A stretch of DNA of 64,000 nucleotides from an uncultured Aquimarina sp. (lineage in GTDB: Bacteria > Bacteroidota > Bacteroidia > Flavobacteriales > Flavobacteriaceae): assembly GCA_947489195.1 (NCBI GenBank), contig CANLCT010000008.1, forward strand, positions 34,848-98,847. Reading direction: 5' to 3'. The notes beneath the pieces were generated by a model. It was given only the letters and a program-made list of their open reading frames with translations. It was not told where the DNA came from and searched no databases. The position numbers and the translations under genes are program-made. This document shows positions 9,703 through 21,323 of this stretch, one piece after another. Within the stretch, counting starts at the first letter, position 1. Every line of letters starts with the position of its first letter.

Positions 9703-10848
9703 TTAATATTTAATGTAATTGCAAATTTCCAGACCATAACCCATCATTCCAACACGTTTTTTTTGAATGCTATTGGATATTAAACTTACTTTTGAAATAT
9801 CCAAATCATGTAAAATTTGCGCTCCAATACCAAAATCTTTAGCATCCATAGTTAATTTTGGTGGTCGTGCAATTTCATTCCCTTTTTGTGTTTCTCTTAG
9901 TTTTTTTAATCTGTTCAACACATTTAAGGACTGTGTTTCTTGATTTATAAATACAATTGCTCCATAGCCTTTTTCGTTGATTATAGAAAACATTTTTTCT
10001 AAACGCTTATCAGCATTATTCGTTAATGTTCCTAAAATATCATTATTAAACAAGGTTGAATTTATACGTGTAGGTACTTTATCACCTGTATTCCATGCTC
10101 CTTTTGTAAGCGCTATATGAATTTGATTATTAGTGGTTTGCTTGTATGCGCGTAAACGATAAACTCCAAAACGTGTATTGATATCAAAATCCTCTTCCTT
10201 AACAATTAATGAATCATGCTGCATTCTGTAAGACACCAAAGATTCTATTGACACTATTTTTAAATCAAATTTTTGGGCAATATCCAATAATTGAGGCATA
10301 CGAGCCATAGAGCCATCGGCATTCATAATCTCAACAATTACTCCCGCTGGCTGATAACCTGCCAATCTAGCAAAATCAATAGCGGCCTCTGTATGGCCTG
10401 TTCTTCTAAGCACACCACCTTCTTTGGCACGTAAAGGAAAAATATGACCTGGTCTCGATAACTCATGAGGTTTGGTTTCTTTTTCAACCAAAGCCTTAAT
10501 TGTTTTTGATCTGTCACTTGCCGAAATTCCTGTGGTAACACCGTTTCCATGTAAATCTACCGAAACTGTAAAAGCTGTTTGCATAGGATCAGTGTTATCA
10601 CCTACCATCATACTTAATTTGAGCTCATCGCAACGTTGTTCGGTTAAAGGAGTACAAATCAATCCTTTTCCGTGTGTGGCCATAAAATTAATCATTTCAG
10701 GCGTTACCGTTTCGGCAGCTGCAACAAAATCCCCTTCATTTTCACGATTTTCATCGTCAACAACAATAATTACCTTTCCTGCTCTAATATCTGTTATAGC
10801 CGATTCAATTGTATCCAGCTTAAAATCGGAGTGTTGTGTTGAAACCAA
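9703..10848 (-). CDS. ribBA: 3,4-dihydroxy-2-butanone 4-phosphate synthase with a degenerate GTP cyclohydrolase II domain
   Basis: A 381-residue RibBA-type protein for riboflavin synthesis. The N-terminal RibB half (about 1-205) is intact: VVDDENRENEGDFVAAAE, FMATHGKGLICTPLT, GISASDRSKTI, RPGHIFPLRAKEGGVLRRTG and HTEAAIDFARLAG. The RibA half keeps the fold pattern, but the zinc and catalytic residues are gone. Where E. coli RibA has HSECLTGDALFSLRCDC, this protein has NSTLFNNDILGTLTNNA (no cysteines), and HRQEGRNIGL is replaced by INQETQSLNV. GTP cyclohydrolase II activity is therefore not expected. No ATG is available in frame upstream of VSTQHSDFKL, so the start is TTG. The gene is downstream of the LptF/G gene, on the same strand. 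Confidence 0.9.
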   Translation of the reverse strand: MVSTQHSDFKLDTIESAITDIRAGKVIIVVDDENRENEGDFVAAAETVTPEMINFMATHGKGLICTPLTEQRCDELKLSMMVGDNTDPMQTAFTVSVDLHGNGVTTGISASDRSKTIKALVEKETKPHELSRPGHIFPLRAKEGGVLRRTGHTEAAIDFARLAGYQPAGVIVEIMNADGSMARMPQLLDIAQKFDLKIVSIESLVSYRMQHDSLIVKEEDFDINTRFGVYRLRAYKQTTNNQIHIALTKGAWNTGDKVPTRINSTLFNNDILGTLTNNADKRLEKMFSIINEKGYGAIVFINQETQSLNVLNRLKKLRETQKGNEIARPPKLTMDAKDFGIGAQILHDLDISKVSLISNSIQKKRVGMMGYGLEICNYIKY

Positions 10849-10926
10849 ATTATTAGGGTGTTGAAATTCTATGTAAAGATATTACTTTGATTTATATTAA
10901 ACTCAAGCTAGAAATAGTTTATCTAG

Positions 10927-12378
10927 TTAAGCTTTCTTTTTTTTAAAAAGGTTTTCAAAAAAACCGCTTAAAAACTTAATCCATTTAAATTTACTCCAGT
11001 TTATAGTTACCAAATTTTTCTCTGTTGTTGCCCTGTAGGTAAGCAATATTCCTAATGGTAATATAACTATTGTTGATAGCCAACTTGACAAAAAGGGACT
11101 AATTGCTCCGTTTTCGGCACTATTTTTTGCAAAAATTCCTATAAAATGATAAGCTAAAAATATTCCTATTGCATACAACAACGGCAATCCAAGTCCACCT
11201 TTTCTAATGATCGCTCCTAAAGGTGCTCCAATAAAAAACAATACAATACAAGCAAAAGCCAGGGCATATTTTTCATGCAAGGCTATTTCAAACTTATTTA
11301 AATTCACCTTTGTTCGCTGCACATCGGTGGCCTCTTGTTTTATTCTATTTAAGTTACTTTCAACTAATCTATTTGCCTCATTAAGGGTCATTCGTTGTTT
11401 TTCATATTGTAAAATATGCTCTATTGAAGCTGGGTATTCATTTACTTCACAAGGAAACTTCATCCCATCAGCAATGGTTTTTATTTTTAGTCTTTTTACT
11501 GTTCTGTTTGCAAAATCCTCTCTATCACTATTTAATTTTAATGAAAAAGAATCGATATCTTTTTTTAGTAAATTAACATTAAGCATTTTTCGGTTTTTGA
11601 TATATTCATTTTTAGACATATCTACGTCATTAAATGAACTCAAATCCAAATTAATCGCATATTCCTTAAATTCACTTTTTACGAAAGGATGCTTCTTTCT
11701 GTCTTTAATTTTTTTGGGTACAACCTCATCATAATAATAGCCATCCTTTAAAATTAATGACAACACATCTGAATCAGCACCACTCACTAACTCACCAGAT
11801 TTAGATTTGATAACGGTATAATTCCCTTTAATATTCGTTTTTTGTTTATGAATAATTACATCATCCAAATACTGATCATTATCACCATACTTACGAGCTA
11901 CTTTTATATTAATATCACCCACCTCATTAAACTGATTTGCGGTAATTGCTACGGCGGGTTTTAACCTTACTATATTTCTGCGTAAACCTATAAACTTACG
12001 TTGCGAAGCTGGAATAATATCATTAGCAAAAAAGAAAGTACCAAAACTTAAAAACACCATAAAAACGATTAAGTATCTTATGGCGCGTTGTAATGAAATA
12101 CCTGTAGATTTCATTGCTGCAAATTCATAATGTTCTGAAAACTCTCCAAAAACCATGATCGAAGCTATCAAAATAGATAGAGGTAATGTTAATGGAATAA
12201 GTGTTGGTGATGCGTATACAATAAACTTAACAATAACAGAAAATTCCAAATCTTTTCCGGCCAACTCAGCTATATATAGCCAAATCATTTGTAAAATCAT
12301 GATAAACATCACAATTAAAAAAACAACCAAAAAAGTTTGTAAAAACCTATTAAAAATGTACCTATCTAATATTTTCAA
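10927..12378 (-). CDS. LptF/LptG family permease (lipopolysaccharide export)
   Basis: A 483-residue inner-membrane protein of the YjgP/YjgQ (LptF/LptG) family, which with LptB extracts lipopolysaccharide from the inner membrane. The N-terminus LDRYIFNRFLQTFLVVF starts the first of three N-terminal membrane segments, followed by the conserved PLTLPLSILIASIMVFG and EFSEHYEFAAMKSTGISLQR. A long periplasmic beta-jellyroll-like middle (about 120-360) leads to three C-terminal membrane segments (about 365-460). The start is TTG, since the next Met lies inside the first membrane segment. It begins 7 bases after the lolA stop and is clearly in one operon with it. LptF and LptG cannot be told apart here. 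Confidence 0.9.
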   Translation of the reverse strand: MKILDRYIFNRFLQTFLVVFLIVMFIMILQMIWLYIAELAGKDLEFSVIVKFIVYASPTLIPLTLPLSILIASIMVFGEFSEHYEFAAMKSTGISLQRAIRYLIVFMVFLSFGTFFFANDIIPASQRKFIGLRRNIVRLKPAVAITANQFNEVGDINIKVARKYGDNDQYLDDVIIHKQKTNIKGNYTVIKSKSGELVSGADSDVLSLILKDGYYYDEVVPKKIKDRKKHPFVKSEFKEYAINLDLSSFNDVDMSKNEYIKNRKMLNVNLLKKDIDSFSLKLNSDREDFANRTVKRLKIKTIADGMKFPCEVNEYPASIEHILQYEKQRMTLNEANRLVESNLNRIKQEATDVQRTKVNLNKFEIALHEKYALAFACIVLFFIGAPLGAIIRKGGLGLPLLYAIGIFLAYHFIGIFAKNSAENGAISPFLSSWLSTIVILPLGILLTYRATTEKNLVTINWSKFKWIKFLSGFFENLFKKKKA

Positions 12379-12385
12379 AATTCCT

Positions 12386-13015
12386 CTAATCTAAACGATT
12401 AATATAATAGTCGCTATATTTAGCTTCATCAAAGATAAACAAGGTATTTGAAAGCGGTTGATTTGTTTTAAATTGATTTACGGTTACATAAATTTCTGTA
12501 CCATTAGTTTGCTTTAATATTTGTTTGTATATATGTTTTGTTTCGCTATCAATTCCTAAAAGAATTGAAGAAATTTCTCCTGTGTTGTTTTCTGGAATCA
12601 ATTTTACATATTGAATTTTTCTTCCATTTACATTTTGAACAATATCCATAGTTGCCGTGTAGCCTTTTTTATAAAAAGTAAGCATTTTTGATGGTGTTAA
12701 GCCTTCATCTGCTGTTGGAGTGGAGATTGAAATCTCTTCATCTTCAGGAACTATTACATGTAGTTTTTTTCCATCGTAAAGCTGTGTTGTTCCCATTAAA
12801 TTTAGCACATATTTTTCACCTTCAAGTGTAACATCGCCTCTTGTTTCTTGCTCTAAGCTTGCCGAAGTATTGCTAATTGTATATTTAAAATCAATAACAA
12901 TATTATCGTATGATTTCACTTTAGCCGATACTTCATCCAGCAAGGCTTTAGCTGATTGCGCTTGCAGTGAAATAGCCGATAATAACAATGTACTTATTAA
13001 AAGAAATCTTTTCAT
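12386..13015 (-). CDS. lolA: LolA-like outer-membrane lipoprotein carrier
   Basis: A 209-residue periplasmic protein. The signal peptide MKRFLLISTLLLSAISLQAQ is followed by AKALLDEVSAKVKSYDNIVI and DFKYTISNTSASLEQETRGD, the start of a LolA/LolB-type open beta-barrel. LolA ferries lipoproteins from the LolCDE transporter to the outer membrane (known in Proteobacteria; inferred here, since the Bacteroidota receptor is not LolB). It is sandwiched between ftsK and the LptF/G gene in the same direction, a recurrent arrangement in Flavobacteriia that groups envelope-building functions. Confidence 0.85.
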   Translation of the reverse strand: MKRFLLISTLLLSAISLQAQSAKALLDEVSAKVKSYDNIVIDFKYTISNTSASLEQETRGDVTLEGEKYVLNLMGTTQLYDGKKLHVIVPEDEEISISTPTADEGLTPSKMLTFYKKGYTATMDIVQNVNGRKIQYVKLIPENNTGEISSILLGIDSETKHIYKQILKQTNGTEIYVTVNQFKTNQPLSNTLFIFDEAKYSDYYINRLD

Positions 13016-13090
13016 GTTTATTTTTTTTGAATGACAAAAATACTATGCTCTATCTAATTTTACCAATTAATTGTAGTGCGATTATTCCAA

Positions 13091-15583
13091 TCAATTACCA
13101 TCGGCTAAAAATTGTTCTAAGGCAACCAAATCTGTAATTAACACCTGCCTTGCTTTACTCCCTTCAAAAGGTCCAACAATACCCGCAGCTTCTAACTGAT
13201 CAATAATTCGACCAGCCCTATTGTAACCTAACTTTAGCTTGCGCTGAAGTAAAGACGCTGAACCTTGCTGTGCTGTTACAATAACTTCAGCCGCATCTCT
13301 AAAAAGTGCATCGCGATCTTTTACATCAATATCAAGATTTGTGCCACTCTCTTCGCCAACATACTCCGGAAGCATATGCGCCTCTGGATAAGCTTTTTGA
13401 GCACCAATATAATTAGTAATTCTTTCTACCTCGGGAGTATCTACAAAAGCACATTGTACTCTTATTACATTATTCCCATTATTATAAAGCATATCCCCAC
13501 GACCAATTAATTGATCTGCTCCACCTGTATCCAAAATGGTACGCGAATCAATTTTTGACATTACTCTAAACGCTAAACGTGCCGGAAAATTGGCTTTTAT
13601 CATACCTGTAATCACATTTACTGATGGACGTTGAGTAGCTATAATTAAATGAATTCCGATGGCACGTGCTAATTGTGCTAAACGCGCTATAGGTGTTTCA
13701 ACCTCCTTACCTGCTGTCATAATTAAATCAGCAAATTCATCAATAACCAACACAATATAAGGTAAAAATCGATGCCCATTTTCAGGATTAAGTTTCCTTG
13801 ACTTAAACTTTACATTGTATTCTTTTAAATTTCGGACGTAGGCATTTTTTAATAATTCATACCGTGCATCCATTTCAATACACAGCGAATTTAAGGTATT
13901 AATCACCTTTGTATTGTCAGTAATAATTGCTTCCTCAGAATCGGGCAATTTAGCTAAAAAATGACGTTCAATTTTATTGAATAATGTCAATTCTACTTTT
14001 TTTGGATCAACCAAAACAAATTTCACCTCTGCCGGATGTTTTTTATATAGCAATGAAGTCAAAATAGCATTTAATCCGACCGATTTCCCCTGACCCGTTG
14101 CTCCTGCCATTAGCAAGTGAGGCATTTTTGCCAAATCAACTACAAAAGTTTCATTAGAAATGGTTTTTCCAAATGAAATAGGCAATTCCATTTCGGCATT
14201 TTGAAATTTTGCCGAGGCAATTGCCGAACGCATAGAAACAATGGTCGATTTTTTATTCGGAACCTCGATACCAATTGTTCCCTTACCTGGTATTGGTGCT
14301 ATAATTCGAATACCTAAAGCTGCTAATGATAAAGCAATATCATCTTCTAGATTTTTAATTTTAGAAATACGTACTCCAGCCTCTGGCACAATTTCATAAA
14401 GAGTAACAGTAGGCCCTATAGTTGCTTTAATGTGTGCTATTTCAATTTTATAATTCTTAAGAGTTTCAACGATTTTATTCTTATTATCTTCTAACTCCCC
14501 TTGATCAATAGTAATATTATTTTGTCCTGCCGAATAGTCTTTTAACAATTCAATTGTTGGAAACTTATAATTTCCTAATTCTAATTTTGGATCAAACTCT
14601 CCAAAATCTTCAACTAATTGTTTACTCAAATTTTCAATTTCCTCTTCTTCTTCTATCGCTGTAGCCACTTCTATACCCAAAGGCTCTTCCTCTTTAGCAA
14701 CTTCGATTGAAAAAGAATCTGTTTCAGCTTTATTATTATCTGCTTTTGCTACAAAATCATCTAAACTTGTTACAGGCTCACTTACTTCTACTTTTAAAGT
14801 TGCTTCATTTGCATTTTCTACTTTATCAGTTTTACTTACCGGTGCTACTTTTAAATCAATTTTTGAAGTTGCCTTTTCATCTATATTATCATTAACACCA
14901 TCTTCCTTACCTACATTATAGTTATTAGATTGATTTACAGATTCTAAATCATCCTTTAAGTCTTGTTTTATGCTATTCTTTGTTTTAGAAAATAATTCGG
15001 AGATAGTTGCAGGTGTAAAATTCAATCTAAAAATAAGATATAATAAACTAAAAAAAGCAACAATAAGAATTGCCCCAATTTTACCTACATAATCTTGCAA
15101 ATAATCGTTTATTTCAAATCCTACTACTCCAGATAGTAAGCCATAAAAATTATTAAAAAAACCTAAAAAAACACTCCCTAAAAGCACTAAATACAGTCCC
15201 CAAAACCAACGTTGCCTTAGTTGTTTTTTCCCTATCCCGAAAAAATAAGTTACTCCTGTAAGGATTAAAAGTGCCGATAATATAAATGACATTATTCCGA
15301 AACCTTCATAAACTAATAGGTTACCAATATATGCACCAAACTTTTGTAGCAAATTTTTTGCAGGTACATTTCGTTGTAAATCATTAACTACACTTTGATC
15401 TACTTGCCATGTAAAAAAATAGGAAATAAGAGAAATTAAGACTGCAATTCCTAATAAAATAAAACCACCACCCAACAAAAGACGTTGTTTTTCAGAAAGT
15501 TGCTTTTTAATAACTATTTTTTTAGTTATTGCCTTTTTCTCTTTTTTAGGTGTCGATTTTGAAGAAGATTTCTTTAAAGCCAT
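13091..15583 (-). CDS. ftsK: DNA translocase FtsK
   Basis: An FtsK/SpoIIIE DNA pump of 830 residues that clears the chromosome termini from the division septum. The start is set at the ATG giving MALKKSSSKSTPKKEKKAI; an in-frame start 16 codons upstream would fall inside an inverted repeat and is unlikely. Four membrane segments lie in the first ~190 residues, then an acidic linker (about 210-330). The motor domain has Walker A GATGQGKSVGLNAIL and Walker B YIVLVIDEFADLIMT. A C-terminal gamma winged-helix domain (SASLLQRKLKLGYNRAGRI) reads KOPS-type sequences. It heads the row ftsK-lolA-LptF/G-ribBA. Confidence 0.95.
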   Translation of the reverse strand: MALKKSSSKSTPKKEKKAITKKIVIKKQLSEKQRLLLGGGFILLGIAVLISLISYFFTWQVDQSVVNDLQRNVPAKNLLQKFGAYIGNLLVYEGFGIMSFILSALLILTGVTYFFGIGKKQLRQRWFWGLYLVLLGSVFLGFFNNFYGLLSGVVGFEINDYLQDYVGKIGAILIVAFFSLLYLIFRLNFTPATISELFSKTKNSIKQDLKDDLESVNQSNNYNVGKEDGVNDNIDEKATSKIDLKVAPVSKTDKVENANEATLKVEVSEPVTSLDDFVAKADNNKAETDSFSIEVAKEEEPLGIEVATAIEEEEEIENLSKQLVEDFGEFDPKLELGNYKFPTIELLKDYSAGQNNITIDQGELEDNKNKIVETLKNYKIEIAHIKATIGPTVTLYEIVPEAGVRISKIKNLEDDIALSLAALGIRIIAPIPGKGTIGIEVPNKKSTIVSMRSAIASAKFQNAEMELPISFGKTISNETFVVDLAKMPHLLMAGATGQGKSVGLNAILTSLLYKKHPAEVKFVLVDPKKVELTLFNKIERHFLAKLPDSEEAIITDNTKVINTLNSLCIEMDARYELLKNAYVRNLKEYNVKFKSRKLNPENGHRFLPYIVLVIDEFADLIMTAGKEVETPIARLAQLARAIGIHLIIATQRPSVNVITGMIKANFPARLAFRVMSKIDSRTILDTGGADQLIGRGDMLYNNGNNVIRVQCAFVDTPEVERITNYIGAQKAYPEAHMLPEYVGEESGTNLDIDVKDRDALFRDAAEVIVTAQQGSASLLQRKLKLGYNRAGRIIDQLEAAGIVGPFEGSKARQVLITDLVALEQFLADGN

Positions 15584-15613
15584 TGGATAAATATATGTCC
15601 AAATATAAACGAA

Positions 15614-15649
15614 AAACTTTGTGTTAGACATATACCTAACACAAAGTTT
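15614..15649 (-). terminator. Inverted repeat/terminator between the secreted small protein and ftsK
   Basis: A 14-bp perfect inverted repeat (AAACTTTGTGTTAG / CTAACACAAAGTTT) with an 8-base loop. Read on the minus strand it is followed by a run of T. It lies after the stop of the small secreted-protein gene and about 30 bases before the ftsK ATG, so it probably ends the former transcript. Confidence 0.6.
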
Positions 15650-15755
15650 GATTGCTTTTTGTAAAGTTTTATGCTAAGGAAATAAATATCAGCCTTATTT
15701 ATTTTTTTATTAGCAACAAAAAAACTTACTCTAATACTTTTTTAAATTGTATAAT

Positions 15756-16160
15756 TTAATCTATTGTAATATTGGGCATACTACCAATAGGAGTTACAGC
15801 TTCTTCCCAGGTAGTTCCTACTGGTCTTAAATAAAAGTCTATTTGATATTTTCTACTCTTTTTTAATTTAGTCGTTAAATTAATTGGCACCTTTATTACC
15901 CCTGATCCTTTTTTTACCGAAACCACACCATTAGCAATCCATTTATCATTACGCTTAAGTGCTACAACTATTTCTCTACCTCTTTTTGCCACATATTTAA
16001 TTTCAAATTCTAATTGACTATTAATATCTAAGGTTTTACTGCCTACAAATTCAACTTTTTCTTTATTCTTTTGAGTTTTATTTGCTTTATAACTCCATGA
16101 ACTTAATAAAAACAGACTTAATACTAACGCGCTTATTTTAATTAATAGTGGTGATTTCAT
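15756..16160 (-). CDS. Small secreted protein of unknown function
   Basis: A 134-residue protein with an N-terminal signal or anchor segment (ISALVLSLFLLSSWSYKA). The rest is rich in beta strands and lysine, with VEFVGSKTLDINSQLEFEIK and FYLRPVGTTWEEAVTP near the end. I do not recognise the family; the strand pattern would fit a single immunoglobulin-like or carbohydrate-binding-like domain, but that is a guess. It stands alone between the protease and ftsK on the same strand, with its own terminator. Confidence 0.55.
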   Translation of the reverse strand: MKSPLLIKISALVLSLFLLSSWSYKANKTQKNKEKVEFVGSKTLDINSQLEFEIKYVAKRGREIVVALKRNDKWIANGVVSVKKGSGVIKVPINLTTKLKKSRKYQIDFYLRPVGTTWEEAVTPIGSMPNITID

Positions 16161-16366
16161 AATTTAATTTTTAGTATTTATTTTGATTAGTTATTTAAAT
16201 GTTGTTATTGTAAACTAATGCATTATTACCTAACACAAATGTACAAGCACAAAGTCTGCCAATATTATAGCAACTCAAAAAAATCAATCAAAATATCGAT
16301 TAAATACACAAAAATACGATAAAGTGAGTTAAAATACTACAAAATGAAGTAAGAAAAAGAAATGTT

Positions 16367-18010
16367 TTACTTTTTCACAAAACGAAAAACATCAGTATCA
16401 ACTCCATATAATTTTAAAAAATAAACGCCTTTTGATAAATTATTCACATTAATTGTTGTATTATTTTTCAAATACCCCTCAAATAACAATCTTCCTGAAA
16501 CATCAAATATTTCGTATTTATTTGTTAAACTATTTATAGGTATACCTAGTTCTAAAAATTCACCTATTGGATTTTCCAACAATTTAATTTTAGCTTTATC
16601 TTTATCTTCATTATTATTTTTATCTATTGATAAATTATTACAATTTTCGCAAGCCTTAAAAAAATCGGGAATACCATAGCCTATATCTATATTAGGACTT
16701 GTTGATAAACTTGCCGACATTTTAACAATATCAATAATTTCAATTGGAGATTTTTCTGGTAAACTTTGCCACAAACTAGCTATTGCACCTGCTAAAATAG
16801 GACTACTAAAAGAAGTACCACTACTTGCAACTATAACACCCGAATCTGACAAAACAGCTACATTTTGCCCCATTGCAACTACATCTGGTTTTATACGACC
16901 ATCGGCAGCTGGACCAAATGAACTAAAACCAGCTCTTGTACCATTACTTGTTACTGCCCCAACACTAAGAACTTCAGAAGCATCGGCAGGAGCTGTTATA
17001 ATTTTCCATGGTGAGTTCCCAGAATTCCCTGCGGAATTTACCAATAACATTCCCTTTTCAAATGCCAAAGAAGCACCTCTAGATATAAACGTTGTATCCC
17101 CGTTCATATCGTCATTAGCGTAATTATACTTAGGATCATCAAACAAACTATATCCTAATGAGGTATTAATAATATCAACACCTAAACTATCCGCTTTTTC
17201 TGCAGCCGCAATCCAATAAGCCTCTTCTTTAGGTGTTTCACTTTCTGCAACCTCAGATCTAAATAAATAATATGAAGCATCTGGAGCAGACCCCACAAAT
17301 TCATCCTCAACAAAACCAACCATAGTACTCAAAACATTTGTCCCATGAGCGTTTCCTTTATACCCATAAATATCATTGGTTTTTCGTTCAAAATCATAGC
17401 CTCCTAATAACAAGCCTTTTTGTCTGGCACTATCAAAACCAGCAATAATATCTACATTTTTAAAACCCGCATCAATAACAGCTATAGTTATCCCCTTACC
17501 AGTATATCCTTCATTATGCAAAGGCGACAAATTAATTATATTTGTTTGTGTTAATGTATTACCATACTCAAATGTTTCAACTGCTTTAAATTTATTGATC
17601 TTTACTATTTTTTCTTTACGATTGTTGCTTTTTTTTGCCGCCGAACCATTCAAACTTCTATTCATATAAAACACCTTATTTATAAAAGGCATTTCTTTTA
17701 AAATCTCAATAGCGCTTTGTGTTCCCTCAACAAAAACAGCATTAAACCATTTTGAAGAAGCCAACAACTTAATTCCTGATTTATCTTTAATACTATTTAT
17801 ATAATCAATTTCTAAGGGCAAATCACGCTCATCTATATCAACACTATACTTTTGTTTCCGCAAAAGAGCTTTTTCAGATAAAAAATTAATAGGTGATTTT
17901 AAACGGGTTTCTGCATTAGGCTTTGGAGTAAAAAACACCCAAGCCTGTTCACTTTGTCCTGCAACAGGCAAACAAAAAACGACAGAAAAAAAAACGATTA
18001 GTTTAAACAA
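16367..18010 (-). CDS. S8 family serine protease (subtilisin-like) with T9SS type A tail
   Basis: A secreted subtilase of 547 residues. The signal peptide ends near VAGQ. A propeptide-like region covers about 20-150. The catalytic triad is visible: Asp180 in GITIAVIDAGF, His222 in GNAHGTNVLSTM and Ser400 in SSGTSFSSPILAG, with the oxyanion Asn in LLVNSAGNSGNSPW. The C-terminal ~75 residues (NPIGEFLELGI, YEIFDVSGRLLFEG, LSKGVYFLKLYG, FRFVKK) form a type A sorting domain for T9SS export. The start is TTG, because an in-frame stop lies 8 codons upstream and no ATG intervenes. No specific substrate can be inferred. Confidence 0.9.
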   Translation of the reverse strand: MFKLIVFFSVVFCLPVAGQSEQAWVFFTPKPNAETRLKSPINFLSEKALLRKQKYSVDIDERDLPLEIDYINSIKDKSGIKLLASSKWFNAVFVEGTQSAIEILKEMPFINKVFYMNRSLNGSAAKKSNNRKEKIVKINKFKAVETFEYGNTLTQTNIINLSPLHNEGYTGKGITIAVIDAGFKNVDIIAGFDSARQKGLLLGGYDFERKTNDIYGYKGNAHGTNVLSTMVGFVEDEFVGSAPDASYYLFRSEVAESETPKEEAYWIAAAEKADSLGVDIINTSLGYSLFDDPKYNYANDDMNGDTTFISRGASLAFEKGMLLVNSAGNSGNSPWKIITAPADASEVLSVGAVTSNGTRAGFSSFGPAADGRIKPDVVAMGQNVAVLSDSGVIVASSGTSFSSPILAGAIASLWQSLPEKSPIEIIDIVKMSASLSTSPNIDIGYGIPDFFKACENCNNLSIDKNNNEDKDKAKIKLLENPIGEFLELGIPINSLTNKYEIFDVSGRLLFEGYLKNNTTINVNNLSKGVYFLKLYGVDTDVFRFVKK

Positions 18011-18160
18011 TTTGATAAAAATTAAATTTATCTAAATTTACGAAATATAGTTTATATTGTTTTTTCATACGAAAAACTATTGATTTTAAATTGATGTCTA
18101 CTTATATCAAAATTATTGTTCGGCATAACAAATACAACTATAAAAAAATCAGCAATCTAT

Positions 18161-18192
18161 TTTGCTAGTTCAAAATAAAACAATTAATTTTG
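18161..18192 (+). promoter_or_regulatory. Promoter of rplS
   Basis: A Bacteroidota sigma-A promoter: TTTG at 18161-18164 and TAATTTTG at 18185-18192 (consensus TAnnTTTG), separated by 20 bases. It lies about 70 bases upstream of the rplS start, leaving a leader that could take part in translational control. Confidence 0.6.
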
Positions 18193-18262
18193 CAGCCTGT
18201 TTATCCAACCTCTGGCGATATCCGTGAATGTTGTTTAAATAAAATCAATTTTAATCCTAATT

Positions 18263-18613
18263 ATGGAAAGCTTAATTAAATTTGTACAAGAAGAGTTTGT
18301 TACAAAAAACGAATTACCCACTTTTTCTGCTGGTGATACAATTACTGTATATTACGAAATTAAAGAAGGTGAAAAATCACGTACTCAGTTTTTTAGAGGT
18401 GTAGTAATTCAAAGAAGAGGTTCTGGTACTTCTGAAACTTTTACAATTCGTAAAATGTCTGGTACAGTTGGTGTGGAGCGTATATTCCCAATAAATTTAC
18501 CTGCAATTCAAAAAATTGAAGTAAATAAAAGAGGTAAAGTACGTAGAGCTCGTATTTTCTACTTCAGAGAACTTACTGGTAAAAAAGCACGTATTAAAGA
18601 AAGAAGAGGATAG
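18263..18613 (+). CDS. rplS: 50S ribosomal protein L19
   Basis: A 116-residue ribosomal protein located at the 30S-50S interface. Hallmarks are [52 protein letters not shown] and the basic C-terminus [20 protein letters not shown]. The length is normal for L19 (114-120). It is monocistronic here, bracketed by a promoter and a strong terminator. It marks the switch from the minus-strand to the plus-strand gene block. Confidence 0.97.
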   Translation: MESLIKFVQEEFVTKNELPTFSAGDTITVYYEIKEGEKSRTQFFRGVVIQRRGSGTSETFTIRKMSGTVGVERIFPINLPAIQKIEVNKRGKVRRARIFYFRELTGKKARIKERRG

Positions 18614-18640
18614 TCTATCTTTATATCTTAAAAAATACAA

Positions 18641-18668
18641 AAAGAGGCTACCAAATGGTAGCCTCTTT
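18641..18668 (+). terminator. Rho-independent terminator of rplS
   Basis: A 12-bp perfect stem (AAAGAGGCTACC / GGTAGCCTCTTT) with an AAAT loop, followed by TTATTTT. It lies 27 bases after the rplS stop. Confidence 0.85.
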
Positions 18669-18873
18669 TATTTTAAACAACTTTTATAAGTTGAAATTAA
18701 AAAAGTAACAAATAACAAACCTAATTACTGCTAAATCTGTAATACAAACAAAAAAAAACGACTCTATTTTCAATAGTCCGCAAAACCAGTAATAACTCAA
18801 ATAAAACGCACTTATTTTCATATATTCGCGTGCGCTTATTTTTAATAGTTTCTATTTTAAATAAAACGTTTGA

Positions 18874-21132
<2,259 letters not shown>

Positions 21133-21163
21133 AAAAAACTTTACAAAAATCAAAATAAGAAAA

Positions 21164-21190
21164 AAGCTCAGTCTATTTTAGACTGGGCTT
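21164..21190 (+). terminator. Rho-independent terminator of icd
   Basis: An 11-bp stem (AAGCTCAGTCT / AGACTGGGCTT, one G-T pair) with loop ATTTT, then TTAATTTTTT. It lies about 30 bases past the icd stop. Confidence 0.8.
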
Positions 21191-21323
21191 TAATTTTTTA
21201 TATTTTAAAAGTAATTTTTATAACAATTTTATAATTGTCTTATTCGTAACTTTACGCTAATTTATACAACGGCTTTCAAAAATCATTAACTAGATTTTAT
21301 AAAGTACTATTAATTTAATTTGT

